NCBI RefSeq assembly: GCF_030272615.1
Contig: NC_081406.1
Coordinates: forward strand, 261,195,386 to 261,259,385
DNA from: Cryptomeria japonica
Taxonomy: Eukaryota; Streptophyta; Pinopsida; Cupressales; Cupressaceae
Reading direction: 5' to 3'
Length of the DNA: 64,000 nucleotides
The translations under genes and the position numbers were made by a program. Shown piece after piece: positions 35,327-47,198 of the stretch; the first letter of the stretch is position 1, and every line of letters starts with the position of its first letter. The notes under the pieces were generated by a model that saw only the letters and a list, made by a program, of their open reading frames with translations, did not search any database and was not told the origin of the DNA.

Positions 35327-36430
35327 TGTGTGTGTGAAAAGTGGACCTGTATCTGTATCTGCAATACACAACACTTCAATTAAGTCATTACATGCATGGT
35401 TAGACAGATATAAACATGAATAATTAAACCATAACAAATCAACCCATTGCCTTCTAAAAGATGTGAGTATAAGATTGCTCTCAGATTTGTATAAGAAATC
35501 CAGTGACTAGACAACACCAAGACGAAGGATTTTAATCTATATGAGCATGATATTAATGCTAGATGGATGCAAGATTAATCTAACAAGATTTAAGCAATAA
35601 ATGAGATAAATGATCTAAATATGTATGCAATATTCTCAATGAACCTAGAGCAAAATCAACATAATAACAATATATTTTTCAGGATTTTTTTTGAATGAGA
35701 GATGAGAGCCTGAATTTATAGAAAATTCAGAAAGAAACCAACAGCTGAGATCAAATGATGATGAGCGGTCAAGATTTTCCAAGAGGAAGCACAATCGAGG
35801 TGAATTGATGTGATTGGATGCTTTTCTCAGTTTTAAAGGAAATTGAACTAAAATTAAGATAAAATCAGAAAAACTGATTTATTCTCTATTTCATTCAATT
35901 TTAATATTTAATTGTTTTAATTGTTTTCTTTGAGATTATTCATCAATTTTTAATTTGTTTTTTTTTCAAGATTATCTCCAATTGATTTCTTTTCTCAAAT
36001 TTTAATTCTTTTTTGGTCAATTAATTCCTTTTTTGATTTATTTCCATTTTTGAAGATTTGTGCTCATAATTTCCAATTCCTCTTTCTTGATTTGTTTCCT
36101 TTTTTGAAGATTTGTGGCAAATTGATTGATTTAATTAAATTAATTCCTCTTTTTCATGATTTAATGGCAAATTGATTTATTTAATTAAATATGCAAAAGA
36201 TATTTAATTAAAATAAATAAGATAATTGTTTAAAATGATTTATTTGAAATGAATGAATGAATTACATAAATATTTAATTAATTTTGATTGATTAATTTAA
36301 CATGTGACATTTGATAATTAAAGGATTAATTGTGTGCTCAAGATTTATTTAATTGCCTTTGGTTAGGACCTTGGTGATGTTGTCGAGATTAGGGGCCCAT
36401 GGTTTAGATGACCATTTTGAGGGTATTACA
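35327..36430 (-). mobile_element. element H, 3' LTR
   Basis: A 1.1-kb repeat ending at gggtattaca. A TATA-like ctataaattc lies on the minus strand near 35713-35723. Its second half is rich in attaattaaa words. Part of it (35626-35940) recurs inverted inside the element. Confidence 0.85.
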
Positions 36431-36479
36431 TTTTCCCCTCTTTGAATTAATGTACAAGCAGCGTGTTGGTTCAAAGAAA

Positions 36480-36965
36480 ATTTGATGTCTAGGAGATACC
36501 CGTTTTGAACTTGATTGATCACAAACTAGATGAAAAGTGAGGTGTTTAGCTTGATTCGAAGCGACGAAGCTGAATGAAGTCTGATTAAAGCGATACCGAT
36601 CCCGAACTTGATTGAACTAGGAACAATAGAAAACAAAGATACCAAACTTGAACTTGATTGATCAAGAAGCATATCTTACTGATCTAGAACTTGATTGAAC
36701 TTGGATACAACGAGTGATGATAAAAACTGATCTTGAACTTGATTGATCAAGATACGATGAAGATAAACTGTCCAGCTTGATCCAAAGCGACGAATATTGA
36801 ACACCTGCTTAGATTGAGCGTGATCGAAGATACTCTTTAAACCCTTGATTGAGTTTAAACAAATAATCAACTTGATAAAAAGTGATGAAACTGATTACCG
36901 TTAAGAGATTGATTCGGATGAAGACAAATATCAGCTTGATATGAAGCGATGAAACTGATATGCCC
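36480..36965. repeat. gaacttgattga repeat cluster in element H
   Basis: The phrase gaacttgattga(tca) recurs about seven times between 36480 and 36870, interleaved with agcttgat...gaagcgacgaa at 36540, 36775 and, more diverged, 36930. Spacing is irregular. It lies in the 3' non-coding interior next to the purine tract. Confidence 0.6.
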
Positions 36966-36999
36966 CTAGCGATGAGGTCTTGTTTGATTTTCTTTAGTT

Positions 37000-38149
37000 G
37001 AAAAAGATGTTTTGCTCAACTTTCAATGAAGATTTGAAAATTTTCTTGACATTGAAGAATGTGAGGTGATAAGGTCACGAGTATGCCCCCTCGGGAGTGA
37101 AATCAAAAAATAGGGAGGGTACATGATTATAGGCATTTTTTAGCGATGGATAGTTGTTTTGAGCACAAATTGATTCAAAGGAATTTTTTAAAATTTTGCA
37201 TTATGAGAAAAGTGAGCGCAAAGTTGATTTGTAGAAATTAGATTGAGATTCAGTGTTGATTCACGAGAAATTGAGTGCAATTAGAAGAAAGAATAAGCTT
37301 TGATGAAAAGAGCGCTAAGTGGTCCAAATTCTAAAATTGACTAGCAAAATGATCTCAAATTTTGATTTCGAACTCGAAAATGGACTCAGGACAGCCTAAT
37401 TAGCTAAGGGTACAATTTTCATGTCCATCGGAGCAAGTTGAAAAATTAGGTTTTTGGCTATATATGGGACAAAAGTGTCATTTTCAATTCATTTTAACCC
37501 TCCAAGTTTGAAAATTCAAAAAGCCTTCTGCGAAGAAAAATGGCGGTCCCTACTCGTCAGCATTGATTCGAGCATCAAAGGAGACATAATCAATCCCGAA
37601 ACTATGAGCCAATGGCAAGTGATCGATCTTAAGCCTGTTTGTGTTTTCAATTTTGAATTTTTTTCTTCATTTTTCAAGTTTTCCGCATGTGTGGGGTCGA
37701 GTTTCACATTTTATTGTGTGAGACAGGATCCTGTCTTGTACGAGTAACTAGTAAAATTTCTTTTGTCATTTAGGGTCATTATAATTATCATTTGGGATGC
37801 ACCCTCGTATCATACGATAGGTCTGTTAAAAGACCATTTTGTCATGCGAAAGACAATAGTTTATCGTTTGAGTTTGTTTTGTCGTGCTAGAGCTATTCTT
37901 GGCTCGTACAAGATTATGCTTTTCTGTGTTTTGTCGTTCGAGAGATAGTGAGCATTTTTGAAGGTCTAAACGTGAAATTTTGATTTTGCATTTGACTTAG
38001 TTGGATTTGCATGATGTTTTACTTCTCTTGTAGGCTCATGTGGAATGTTTTCTGATGCTACGTTATTGGATTTTTTTCAGGTTTGATTACCTCTTGTGCT
38101 GTTTAGATGCGTTTATCCTCCTACTATGGCATTAGTTTGACATTTATTT
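37000..38149 (+). other. 5' flank of the antisense gene in element H
   Basis: Between the repeat cluster and the mobile-domain pseudogene. An open frame at 37454-37747 has no recognised content. From 37715 to 37960 the sequence carries several tcgta, gtacga and tgtcgt words like the tcgtacgaca motifs of the H leader (ctcgtatcatacgatag, 37803-37819). It could be the promoter or transcribed leader of the captured gene, which is inference. Confidence 0.4.
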
Positions 38150-39270
38150 GAGGTTGAGCAGGCTCATATTGATTTGTGCGGCTTGACTCATCTATTGAGA
38201 TTACCTAATATCCGTGTGAATCACAAAATGCTCACGGTATTGGTTGAGCGTTTTCATTCAGAGCATAACACATTTCATCTGCCGGTGAGGGAGTTGACTA
38301 TCACTCTTGAGGATGTATATAGGATCCTCCGTATCCGTTTTGCTGGGGATAAGGTGGATTATGATGCAAGGCACCTTCCAGGATTACAGGCAGTGAGGCA
38401 AGTCTTCAGCGATCCTGACATTTTGACTCGTTCCATTAGTTGGGACATACTGATGAGTAGGTACAACGAGGAGTATCCTTTGGCATGTGTTCTAGCAGGG
38501 TTCATAGGCTGTTTTCTGATGCCAGACAAAGGGCAATAGGGCTTCTTGTGTGGATGGGGTTGGATGCTAGAGAGATTATAGAGACCCCTCAGAGACTTGG
38601 CTGGGGTTCATGTTTATTGGCCCACATGTATCGAGAGATGCATGAGATCATGTATAGAGATGGGTGGATCATGGCTGCTGGTGTATATATTTTGTAGGTA
38701 TGGGCTTGGGAGCACCTTCCCATTTTTTGGCCCATAGTAGATGATAGTAGAGAGCCTAGGCAACTGATTATATACATGTATGCCAGATACATTACACAGC
38801 CCCATCTGGGCAAGACACATTTTTGGAGACGGCAGCTAGATGACCTGATAGTCATTGTATGGAGACCGTATAGAGGCTTGGAGCCGTGGGATGACTAGCG
38901 GATGGTTCGTAGGGACTTTTTTATTACGCACCTGCTTATCATGAGATCATAGACCATTATGGAGTGATTCATCTTTTCTCGAGTGATGAGGCAGTATGGT
39001 CGGCCTCAGGGGATCTCATAGGAGTGCACAGCTTATGCACGTTACACAGATGAGGATATACAGGGATGGTATCCATGATGTCCTATGCTTTGGCGATGCA
39101 GGAGCTGACTGGTTTACATCGCCTGAGGTGGGATTATATGGATGATGTGGTAGATACGGGTGTATTGCCCCAATATAGAGATTGGTTTCAGCAGCATCCA
39201 TTCCCTCGATTCACAGATCTAGCAGAGCAGGCTCCTCATATTGAGGATGATGTTCCCGCACTGGCACAGG
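38150..39270 (+). pseudogene. plant mobile domain (PMD) protein pseudogene
   Basis: Three plus-strand frames together give a plant mobile domain: LLRLPNIRVNHK, RFHSEHNTFHLPVRELTITL, EDVYRILRIRF and ACVLAGFIGCFLMPD in the first (to a TAG at 38537), QRLGWGSCLLAHMYREMHEI and, after a further TAG, VWAWEHLPIFWPIVDD, YARYITQPHLGKT and VIVWRPYRGLEPWDD in the second, and a shorter third part near 39066-39270. At least two frameshifts and four stops break it. Arabidopsis relatives (MAIN, MAIL1) act in nuclear gene silencing, and the domain also occurs in plant transposons. This copy lies opposite to the host retrotransposon's transcription. It has no intact product. Confidence 0.8.
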
Positions 39271-39905
39271 GACATGGATAGGGCCATAGGCAGGGACAAG
39301 CACAAAGATTTGAGGCTCCATGATGAAATGGTGGTGATCCTGGTGCTAGCAGTAGCAGGGTGCCATCTGATGTTAGACAACAGAGGGGTGAGGGCGGATC
39401 CCTAGGGCATGTAGGAGTGAGATTGGGTGGGACTGAGGAGGAGCGAGTAGCTTCGAGATAGGTCCGACAATGACGGGATGAGCAGGGTGGAGCCACAGGT
39501 GGAGATGGGGGTGGAGAACCTGCGAGAGAGTAGGGGACTAATGCAGGGCGGTCGATGAGAACACATCTTGTAGAGCTGTAGTCATAGTTGACAGTGGCTC
39601 AGACTCAGCTGGCGAAGCGAGACCGACAACTTGCCGAGGTGAGGGCTGATCGCCAGATCACATCATTGAGGGCAGAGTTGAGAGCAGAGATAGAGGCTTT
39701 ACGACAGGAGGTCCTTCTCTAGAGTAGTAGGGCAGCCTACTATGTGGCAACATATAGTGTCACAGTTCCTGTTGCGTAGCAGGTGATACCCTACTCGCAG
39801 TATATGGCACGATCAAAGGGAGGTCGGGCACCTCGTTAGGATCCCGGGCATCGGGCTCCTCCTCCTCCACCAGGCGATGAAGGAGAGGGTTCTAGCTAGA
39901 TTATT
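39271..39905 (+). pseudogene. C-terminal tail of the PMD pseudogene
   Basis: Sequence is G/C-richer than its surroundings. A plus-strand frame near 39600-39720 gives a charged, helix-forming run (QLAKRDRQLAEVRADRQI, then RAELRAEIEALRQEV) that looks like a coiled coil, followed by a proline run near 39860. Coiled-coil and proline tails are common after mobile domains in transposon proteins. Stops interrupt it. Confidence 0.5.
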
Positions 39906-42815
39906 TCTTTTTGTAGCTCGGATATTTTTTTGTAGACACACCCATTTTTTGTGGCCTATACGATTCTTGCTCCGATGGGAGTTTGTATATGTCATTTTGA
40001 CATCATTTTGTACCTTTAGACGTGACATGATATATATACGAGATCTGATTTGACTTCATCATACTTGTGTTGATTTGCTTATGAGATGTCTTTTATATGC
40101 TTTATTCTATATGTAAGCATTTCTTTTCAGCATGAATGTATGAATGCAAATGGAATATGAATGTCTATTTTTCTTTCTTTTCATATGCAAATAAATGAAT
40201 GAGAATGAGTAACTAGAATGAGTAATGCAATTTTTCTTTTCATTTTTCTATGCAATAAGATGAATGCAAATGAGTAATAATGAAATGTATGAATCTATAT
40301 AAGATGCTTATGTATGCAGCTAACATCTCAAAACACAAGTACTCGATTGGAGAATTGATGAAAAGAGACCACTTAGTGAAGAAATGATGATGCTTCCAAC
40401 TCTCATTCAGAACATATAGAGATTAGTGTTACCATACCAAAATCATGCTAAATTGATGAGATGCATAATGAAATGCCAGAGGAGATGCAAAACTCAATGC
40501 AACCTAAACCTAGTCACTGGATTTTGAAAAGCTTAATTTTCATCATTGAGCGTTTTACAAACATAGTAGGCAGATTAGAGTTCCTTTCTTTTCATGTACA
40601 ATATTAATTATCTTTTCCGCAAGTACCCTTTTTTTTTTGCTCATATCCTTGGACAAATTACGCATGGACCTGGACTGCACAATAAAGAAATTCCCTCAAA
40701 CCAGATAAATAAATGATATGGAACCTCCCTGTAGCATTCAAATAAGCAGAGTCAAGGTATGTGAGGTGATTTCACCTTGATGTGAAGGCTCTTATCATAG
40801 ACACCCAGCTAATTTAGATGTTTCCAGATCATTGGAATCATTCCTACAAGCAGAAAACAAGAAAATATTATGCCTCCAATCTTTGCTCCTCTTAGTCAAG
40901 ATAGACTTCCTCGAGTTACTCAGAGGGATAATAATCGAAAACTGATAAAAGACAGCACACAAAGAAAATTTTCGTGCATAGCTCAAACTTTTTTAGTGAT
41001 TGTTTTCCGATATGTTGTTTTGCTTGTTAACTCAGTGATAACACTCTTCAGTAGTCAGGAGACAGGTAACTTACTCAGAGTGGACGACCAGGTTTCACTG
41101 ACGTAAGGTTGACTTGGTTGATACTTCTTAGGACATGTAATGTGCTCTTGTCGATTAACCTAAGACTAGGACAATTATCGGTTTCAAGCCATGAGGGTTC
41201 CAACGAACTAGGATGTCACGAAAGTGACCAAAAGATATGTACAAGCGAAAGCAAAGATGCATGAAAGTGGGAATGCCAACGTTTCGTTGATAGATGGAGC
41301 GCTAGAGTACAAGAGGTGCCTGTTTGCTAGGTTTTCACTTGCTTCGCAGAGATGTATATATTTTTTTACCAAGGTGCTTGTTTACTAGGTTTTCACTAGG
41401 GCATTTTCTCTCTTTTTTCCTTTTTTTTTTCTTCTGTTTTTCTTTTTCTTTTTCTTCTTTTTTTGAATTTCTTTAGGACTTTTTCGGATTTTTAGGATTT
41501 TTTAGGACTTTTTTTGATTTTTAGGATTTTTTCAGGACTTTTTTTTATTTTTAGGATTTTTTAATGTTAAAATTGAATGAAATAGAGAATAAATAATCTC
41601 AAAGAAAGCAATTAAAACAATTAAATATTAAAATTGAATAAAATAGAGAATAAATTAGTTTTTCTGATTTTATCTTAATTTTAGTTCAATTTCCTTTAAA
41701 ACTGAGAAAAGCATCCAATCACATCAATTCACTTGGATTGTGCTTCATCTTGGAAAATATTGACTACTCATCATCATTTGATCTCAGCCACTGGTTTCTT
41801 TCTGAATTTTCTATAAATTTAGGCTTTCATCTCTCATTCAAAAAAAATCCTAGAAAATATATTGTTATTATGCTGATTTTGCTCTAGGTTCATTGAGAAT
41901 ATTGCATTTTATGATTTTTATGATTTCTTCAGGACTTTTTCTTATTTTTAGGATTTTTTAATTTTTTCCCCTAGTGTCTAGCAAGGCAAAAGGGATTTTG
42001 AGCGAGTGAATGGATAAGTGAATGATGGTGGATGCTTTCAAGGACTATCTCACAACGTTAATCCAAGCATAGGGTCTAGATATAGCAATGTAAAGCAAGG
42101 ATTTTAGCGATGTAAAGCAAGGATTTTAGTAATGTAAAGAAAGGATATAGCTTAACGAAGCCATATGCTCCAAAGAAGTGGCCATGTCAAGAGGTTTGTG
42201 GAAAGCATGTTTTTTACATTTTGTCCATAGTGTTGATCAAGATCAAGGGATAGATTTGGATAGGAGGCAGATATGATAAGCAAGATCAAAAGGGAGTAAT
42301 GAAGGATGTAAGTGAGCAATGGAGAGGAGCTAAAGGGTCTAGGTCAAGTGTAATAGATAGGACACATGAAGCCTGCAAAAATCCTTAACCTTGTCAAGAT
42401 CAAAGGTGGAAAAGGGATATGAATGTAGATAGAACGAATGAGGGATAATGGAGGATGAAGGATAATGGAGGAAGAAGGATAATAGATGGATGTACATGGA
42501 TGAAACTTGCCCCTAGTGTAAAGTGCAAAAGGATAATGGATTATGCATGACACCTGTTTGACAGGTTTTCATCATGGTACTTGTCCAAGGCGCCACAAGA
42601 AGTGGTTTTCACACAAGGACAAATTTATTTCTCTTTAGTTTTTAATTTTTTTTTTTTTTTGAAAGATATTGGAGGCATGATAGGGGATGGAAGAAGGACC
42701 CCAATGTCTCATTGCTTTGGATGGTACCCTTAGAATATGAGTTGCAATAGACCATGGCTATGAAGGTATGCTCAAATATGTTGATAGGATAATGAAATGA
42801 AACTAGGCCAAGGAT
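39906..42815 (-). mobile_element. element H interior, non-coding with repeats
   Basis: No gene is recognised. The phrase tgtttgctaggttttcac and variants occur near 41318, 41387 and 42549. Tandem ttaggattttttaggactt words fill 41470-41565. An inverted LTR fragment lies at 41592-41906. The unit atgtaaagcaaggattttag is repeated three times at about 42087-42145. Homopolymer T runs occur at 41410-41465 and 42640-42660. Confidence 0.6.
41592..41906. repeat. inverted internal copy of an LTR segment (element H)
   Basis: 315 bases that are the reverse complement, over 90% identical by eye, of LTR positions 35626-35940 and the equivalent part of the 5' LTR. Both LTR ends are missing. It is flanked by a roughly 35-base direct repeat (ttcaggactttttyttattt and beyond) at 41531-41565 and 41928-41962. 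Confidence 0.85.
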
Positions 42816-45110
42816 TTATGCAAAGGATTGGATAAGAGGGATGGAAGGGTGAAAAAGAGGTGTTGGATAATGGATGAGATGTTGGAAGAATTGTGTATAG
42901 ATAGATGAAAATGCTGGAAAGATCAACATTGGCACATGCCTTGAGGGATGGTGGACATGTGGAGGAGAAGTGGATCTCAGATTTTGAGATTTGGATGGAG
43001 GAAAGGTTACAGATTTTGGGGCATAAAAACTCAAAATGGACAAAGGAGGTGATGGAGGAATAGACTTGGAAGGTTTGGATGGAGGAACAACAATTTTGGA
43101 TGCCAATTTTGTTTTTTGTTTAGATTGTTGTGATTCAAGCAATTGCTTAGGGATCCACATGGTTTTTGATTTTTCATGCTTTTGTAGTTCCTTAGAGCGT
43201 ATTGCTTGTACAAGTGCCTTAGGAATCCATATAAATTTTAACTTTTCTTCTTTCTTTGTGGGCCTTTGTGGTGTTTTTAATTTTTCTTTTTCTTTTTGGA
43301 TCATATTTTGCTTTGTTTTGACATGTCGATTAGATGGGACATGTTGATCCTTGAATACATGTGGATTACTTGACTTCTGACTTTTATGCTTGGCATCCAA
43401 ATTGCTTGGAGAAGGAAAAGAATGTGTGGATGGATAGGAATGATATGGAGGTATTTTAGATGGATGGAAGGTACTCGAAGATGTGTGACTTTGTTGATCC
43501 CGCATAAGGGATGGAGGGATATAGGGACCTAGAATGGATGGAAGTGATGATGGGGAAAGTGTATATTTGGATTTAAATGGAGAAATGTAGGATTTATGAG
43601 GGATACCAACATTTTGAGAGTGAGAAACATAGCCATTATAATCAAGATTTTCTTTTATAGCAGGGGGTCCTAATATACCTTGTCCATGAATGTCTAACCC
43701 TTTTCTTTGATAATGCATGCTTTGAAAGATCTTTTTAACAAAGGGTTTCTTCTTACTTTTGATGCTAGAGGCAAGTCCATTTTGAGGTGGAGGTGGCTTG
43801 TAAGGAATGATAGGATCATGAGAGGGATTTATGGGCATGATGGAATCTTGAGGTGAACATGGAGGATTATGACAAGGAGATGAAGGGATACTTTGATCTT
43901 GACATGGAAGAGGACCATTGGATAGAGTAGGAAGGGTGTTTGACTCTTCATTTTGAATAGGACCATTTGAAAAGGTGGAAGAGGCATCATGATCTTGCTT
44001 AGGAAGTGGATTTGGAATGAGATTTGGAAGGATGCTTCGTGCTTGAGATGGAAGGGGGTCATCTTGGAAGAAATGGAAAGGTATAAGGGGATCATCATGG
44101 GATTCTAGGGAGGTGGGATATTTTTCAATCATTAGATGGGATTGAGGAGTTTTGGTGTCTTGATCTTGATTTATGATAGGACTTGTTTCTTTATTTTCTA
44201 GATTGTCCTCTTGACATGGAGCCATTTCTAAGGAAGAGGTAGTGTTTTTTATAGGTGTAGGGGATTCTTGGAAGATCTCCATATTTTGGTATGATGGGGA
44301 AGAATTTTGAGTGGGACTCTTTGGAGTGGGTATGTTTGGAATTGAAGTGTATGATGGCATAGGATCTGGGATTTTGAAATCTTTAGAGGAACTTGTATCA
44401 TTAACTTAGATTTCCATAGGAGATAGCCCTTGAAGGTAAACATGAGAAGTTTCATTGTTTGAAGGAGATGGTATGGATTGTTTCTGAGAAGTTTTAGGAG
44501 ATGAAGGGATCATGGAAGGGATGGAGGCCACATATGGAGCCTTGCTAGACATAGGTTCATGATTTTGACCATGCTTAGAAGTAGTTCCTTCTTTTTCTTT
44601 AGGTGAGTCATTAGGATCTTCAATTTCAATGACACCATCATCAAGGACATCTTGAATCTTATGTTTTAATTCCATACACATTGAAGTCTTATGTTTGTTA
44701 TGCCTATGATATACACAATAACTACTCAAAATTGCACATCCCCATGTGGTCTTTTTAGGCAATATGATAAGATTGTTCTTAAGAAGCTATTCCAAAGTTG
44801 ACCCAATAGATTGCCCCAAAGGTGTAAATTGTTTATCTAGGGAATAGATGTCTTTTTGTCTTGGTGAAGGTGTTTTGTGATCTTGTTTGAGATTTGGCTT
44901 TTGACCATCAATTATTTGTTGGTATTTGATTGTGAAATCATATAATTGTTTTAGCATTCCTTGAAGTTTCTCACTCTTGATATCATGCATTTGTTTTTCA
45001 AATGGAGTCATTGATTTATTTTGTTGGATTTCCATGTCATATATTTCTTTCTTGATATCTTGAAGTATTTGAGAAAAGGTAGCCATGGGAATTGGAGCTA
45101 AGGTATCCAT
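42816..45110 (-). pseudogene. Gag-like protein with CHHC zinc motif, two in-frame stops (element H)
   Basis: One minus-strand frame runs from an ATG at 45108-45110 to 42816, broken by TAG at 44787-44789 and TAA at 44406-44408. The first 107 codons include a helical, glutamine/lysine-rich region (MHDIKSEKLQGMLKQLYDF). Just after the TAG comes YCVYHRHNKHKTSMC, a C-x2-H-x4-H-x4-C zinc motif followed by LKHKIQDVLDDG, as in plant gypsy Gag proteins. The rest, more than 500 codons, is Pro/Ser/His-rich and basic, with repeated phrases FIWIPKAL and TMWIPKQLL. No protease or polymerase motif is seen. It may have served as nucleocapsid for particles built by another element. Confidence 0.7.
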
Positions 45111-47176
45111 GAGATTCTTACTTTTTTAAAAAAAATTAGAAGAGCTTTTGGGTTGAATAGGCATTTACAACTGATAGGACAGAGAGCTAAATGTGTTGCA
45201 GAAGTCAAGATCAAATTGTAGCTAGTAGTTTGTTTAACGTAGTGATTGAGTGAAGTAACTAAGATTTGGTCTAGTTTTAGGAATGATCTATCATGTGTAA
45301 GTCGTTATCTAAGTTAACTTAGGTTTGATAAGATGTTGTTTGAACTAGCTTAAAGATGATCGACAAAATCGTGCAATGCAACGATAGGAATACACTATCA
45401 AGGTTGTTTATGCTTTGAATTATGATAACCAATTTTATGCTCGTTGTAGACTATTTTGGACAAGTTTGACTGTTCTAGACTGGCAAAATCAGAGACCCAT
45501 ATGACAAAATTTCTGAAACCGTATGACAATATAACAGGTTTAGGACGATGACAGTTCTATTTCATACAAGTTGCTGCCTAGTATCGTACGACAAATGGGT
45601 AGGTCCCGAACGACAAAAAATTTTGAGCAGTTATATTTCGTATGACACAAGATTTAACTTGAAATGATAGATTGCTGGGTTTTGTATGACAAAGAATTGA
45701 GCATTGTACGACAATATAGTAGACTCGTACGACATAGGATATGGTGCAGAATGACAATTTACCAGACTCGTACAACTGTTAACAGGACAAAGACAAAATT
45801 TTTGAGTTTTTCAATGGCTGGGTATGACAACTGAGTATGACCAATTCTGAGATGGATTGAGTTTTGACCAAGATAGACTAGTTTGTGACATGGATAGAGT
45901 TTTGATCACTGAGTTTGTTGATTTGTTTTCTCCAGTTTTAGTATTCCAGTTTTAGTTTGAGGGATGAAAACATAGAAAACATGCAGCATGAATAGTAACT
46001 CCAATCACACACCCAATAACTAATCAAAATACAACCACTGAGTCTCACACAATGGATTCTCAACGTTGTATTAGCTGACTCCAAATGCTAATGGGGGCAC
46101 GATATGACAAGTGTCTTGGGAGAGTTACTATCTCTCGTGCACAAAGATTATCAACCTTTCGGAGGTGAATTGGGTAGCTTCTAATTTTAATTGGATCTAG
46201 TAAGGGTTTCGTTCGGCGCGTCGAGGTATAAACTCAATTAAGAGGTCTCCCAGCCTTGAAAACCAAGGTTCAATATACCCGAAGGTACTGAGGAGAGCTA
46301 TTCTCGAGCATTGCCGTTGACTTGATTTTCATCAAATCACATTTATTTTATAGTGGGTTGGAGTACTTGGCGTTTAGTCGTTCCCACTTAGGTCGTTCCC
46401 CTCACACTGGCTATAACGGCTTTAAGAGTTTTTCAACCCCTCGGGAGGGCAGGCTTGCTAAAGATGTACAAATCTCAAACAAAGAAAAAGCCTCAAGGGT
46501 CTAGATTTCTGATTGTCTTAGAAAGACAAGAGCATACTCTCCTACCTCTCAGAATTTTCCAAAAAAACATAAAAGACAGATTTGTTCATTACCCAGATAG
46601 CAAGTTAGGTGCCTAAAAAAAAATTAAAGAATACATGATGTTTGATTGATTTCTCTTTAGGCAACCAGCAAAAATAATGCATCAGTAGTCATGTTGTTTT
46701 TATTCTTTGACAGGCATATGTTTGATTGATAAATTCTTTGACAAGAGTCTTGCAAGAAACTGGTCTGGCTGTGAAAATACTAGACAGACAAAAGATAATT
46801 CAGGGTTTAGCGTCAGCATAATCAAAATTTAATTCAAGAAAAAAAAACCCGAAAAAGTGAAAATTGCTTTTAATCTAATAGAGAACAGAATCGTATGACA
46901 ATTCTCATAAAATGGAACAACAGAAAACTTTTATCATACGAGTCAAAAATCAATAAAGAACGACAAAAAATAACATAAGTAGTATGTCGTACGAGTCCAT
47001 ATTATGATTAGTACGACAATTTACAAGATATAATATTGTGTCGTACGATAATTTGAAGGCTTTAATATAATGTCGTACGATGTAGTGAAACTGCTCGTAC
47101 GATATTTCACAGAAATTGTACGGATGAAACCTGCAGGATAAAAAGAATGATTTTGAGGCTGAAAAAGTAGTTTTCT
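45111..47176 (-). mobile_element. element H leader with tcgtacgaca clusters
   Basis: About 2 kb of untranslated leader. Two clusters of the motif tcgtacgaca or variants (tcgtatgaca, gtacgacaat) occur at 45480-45785 (about ten copies) and 46885-47105 (about nine). Between them, 46040-46510 is a more GC-balanced block with a short frame at 46322-46504 that I do not recognise. The motif is palindromic at its centre (tcgtacga). Confidence 0.65.
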
Positions 47177-47194
47177 ACCCCATGGTGGGTGCCA
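47177..47194 (-). other. primer-binding site of element H, tRNA-Lys-like
   Basis: The minus strand reads tggcacccaccatggggt, four bases from the LTR end. From memory, plant lysine tRNA 3' ends give tggcgcccaccgtggggc, so it differs at about three positions. It differs from the site shared by A, C and G. Confidence 0.65.
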
Positions 47195-47198
47195 AAAA

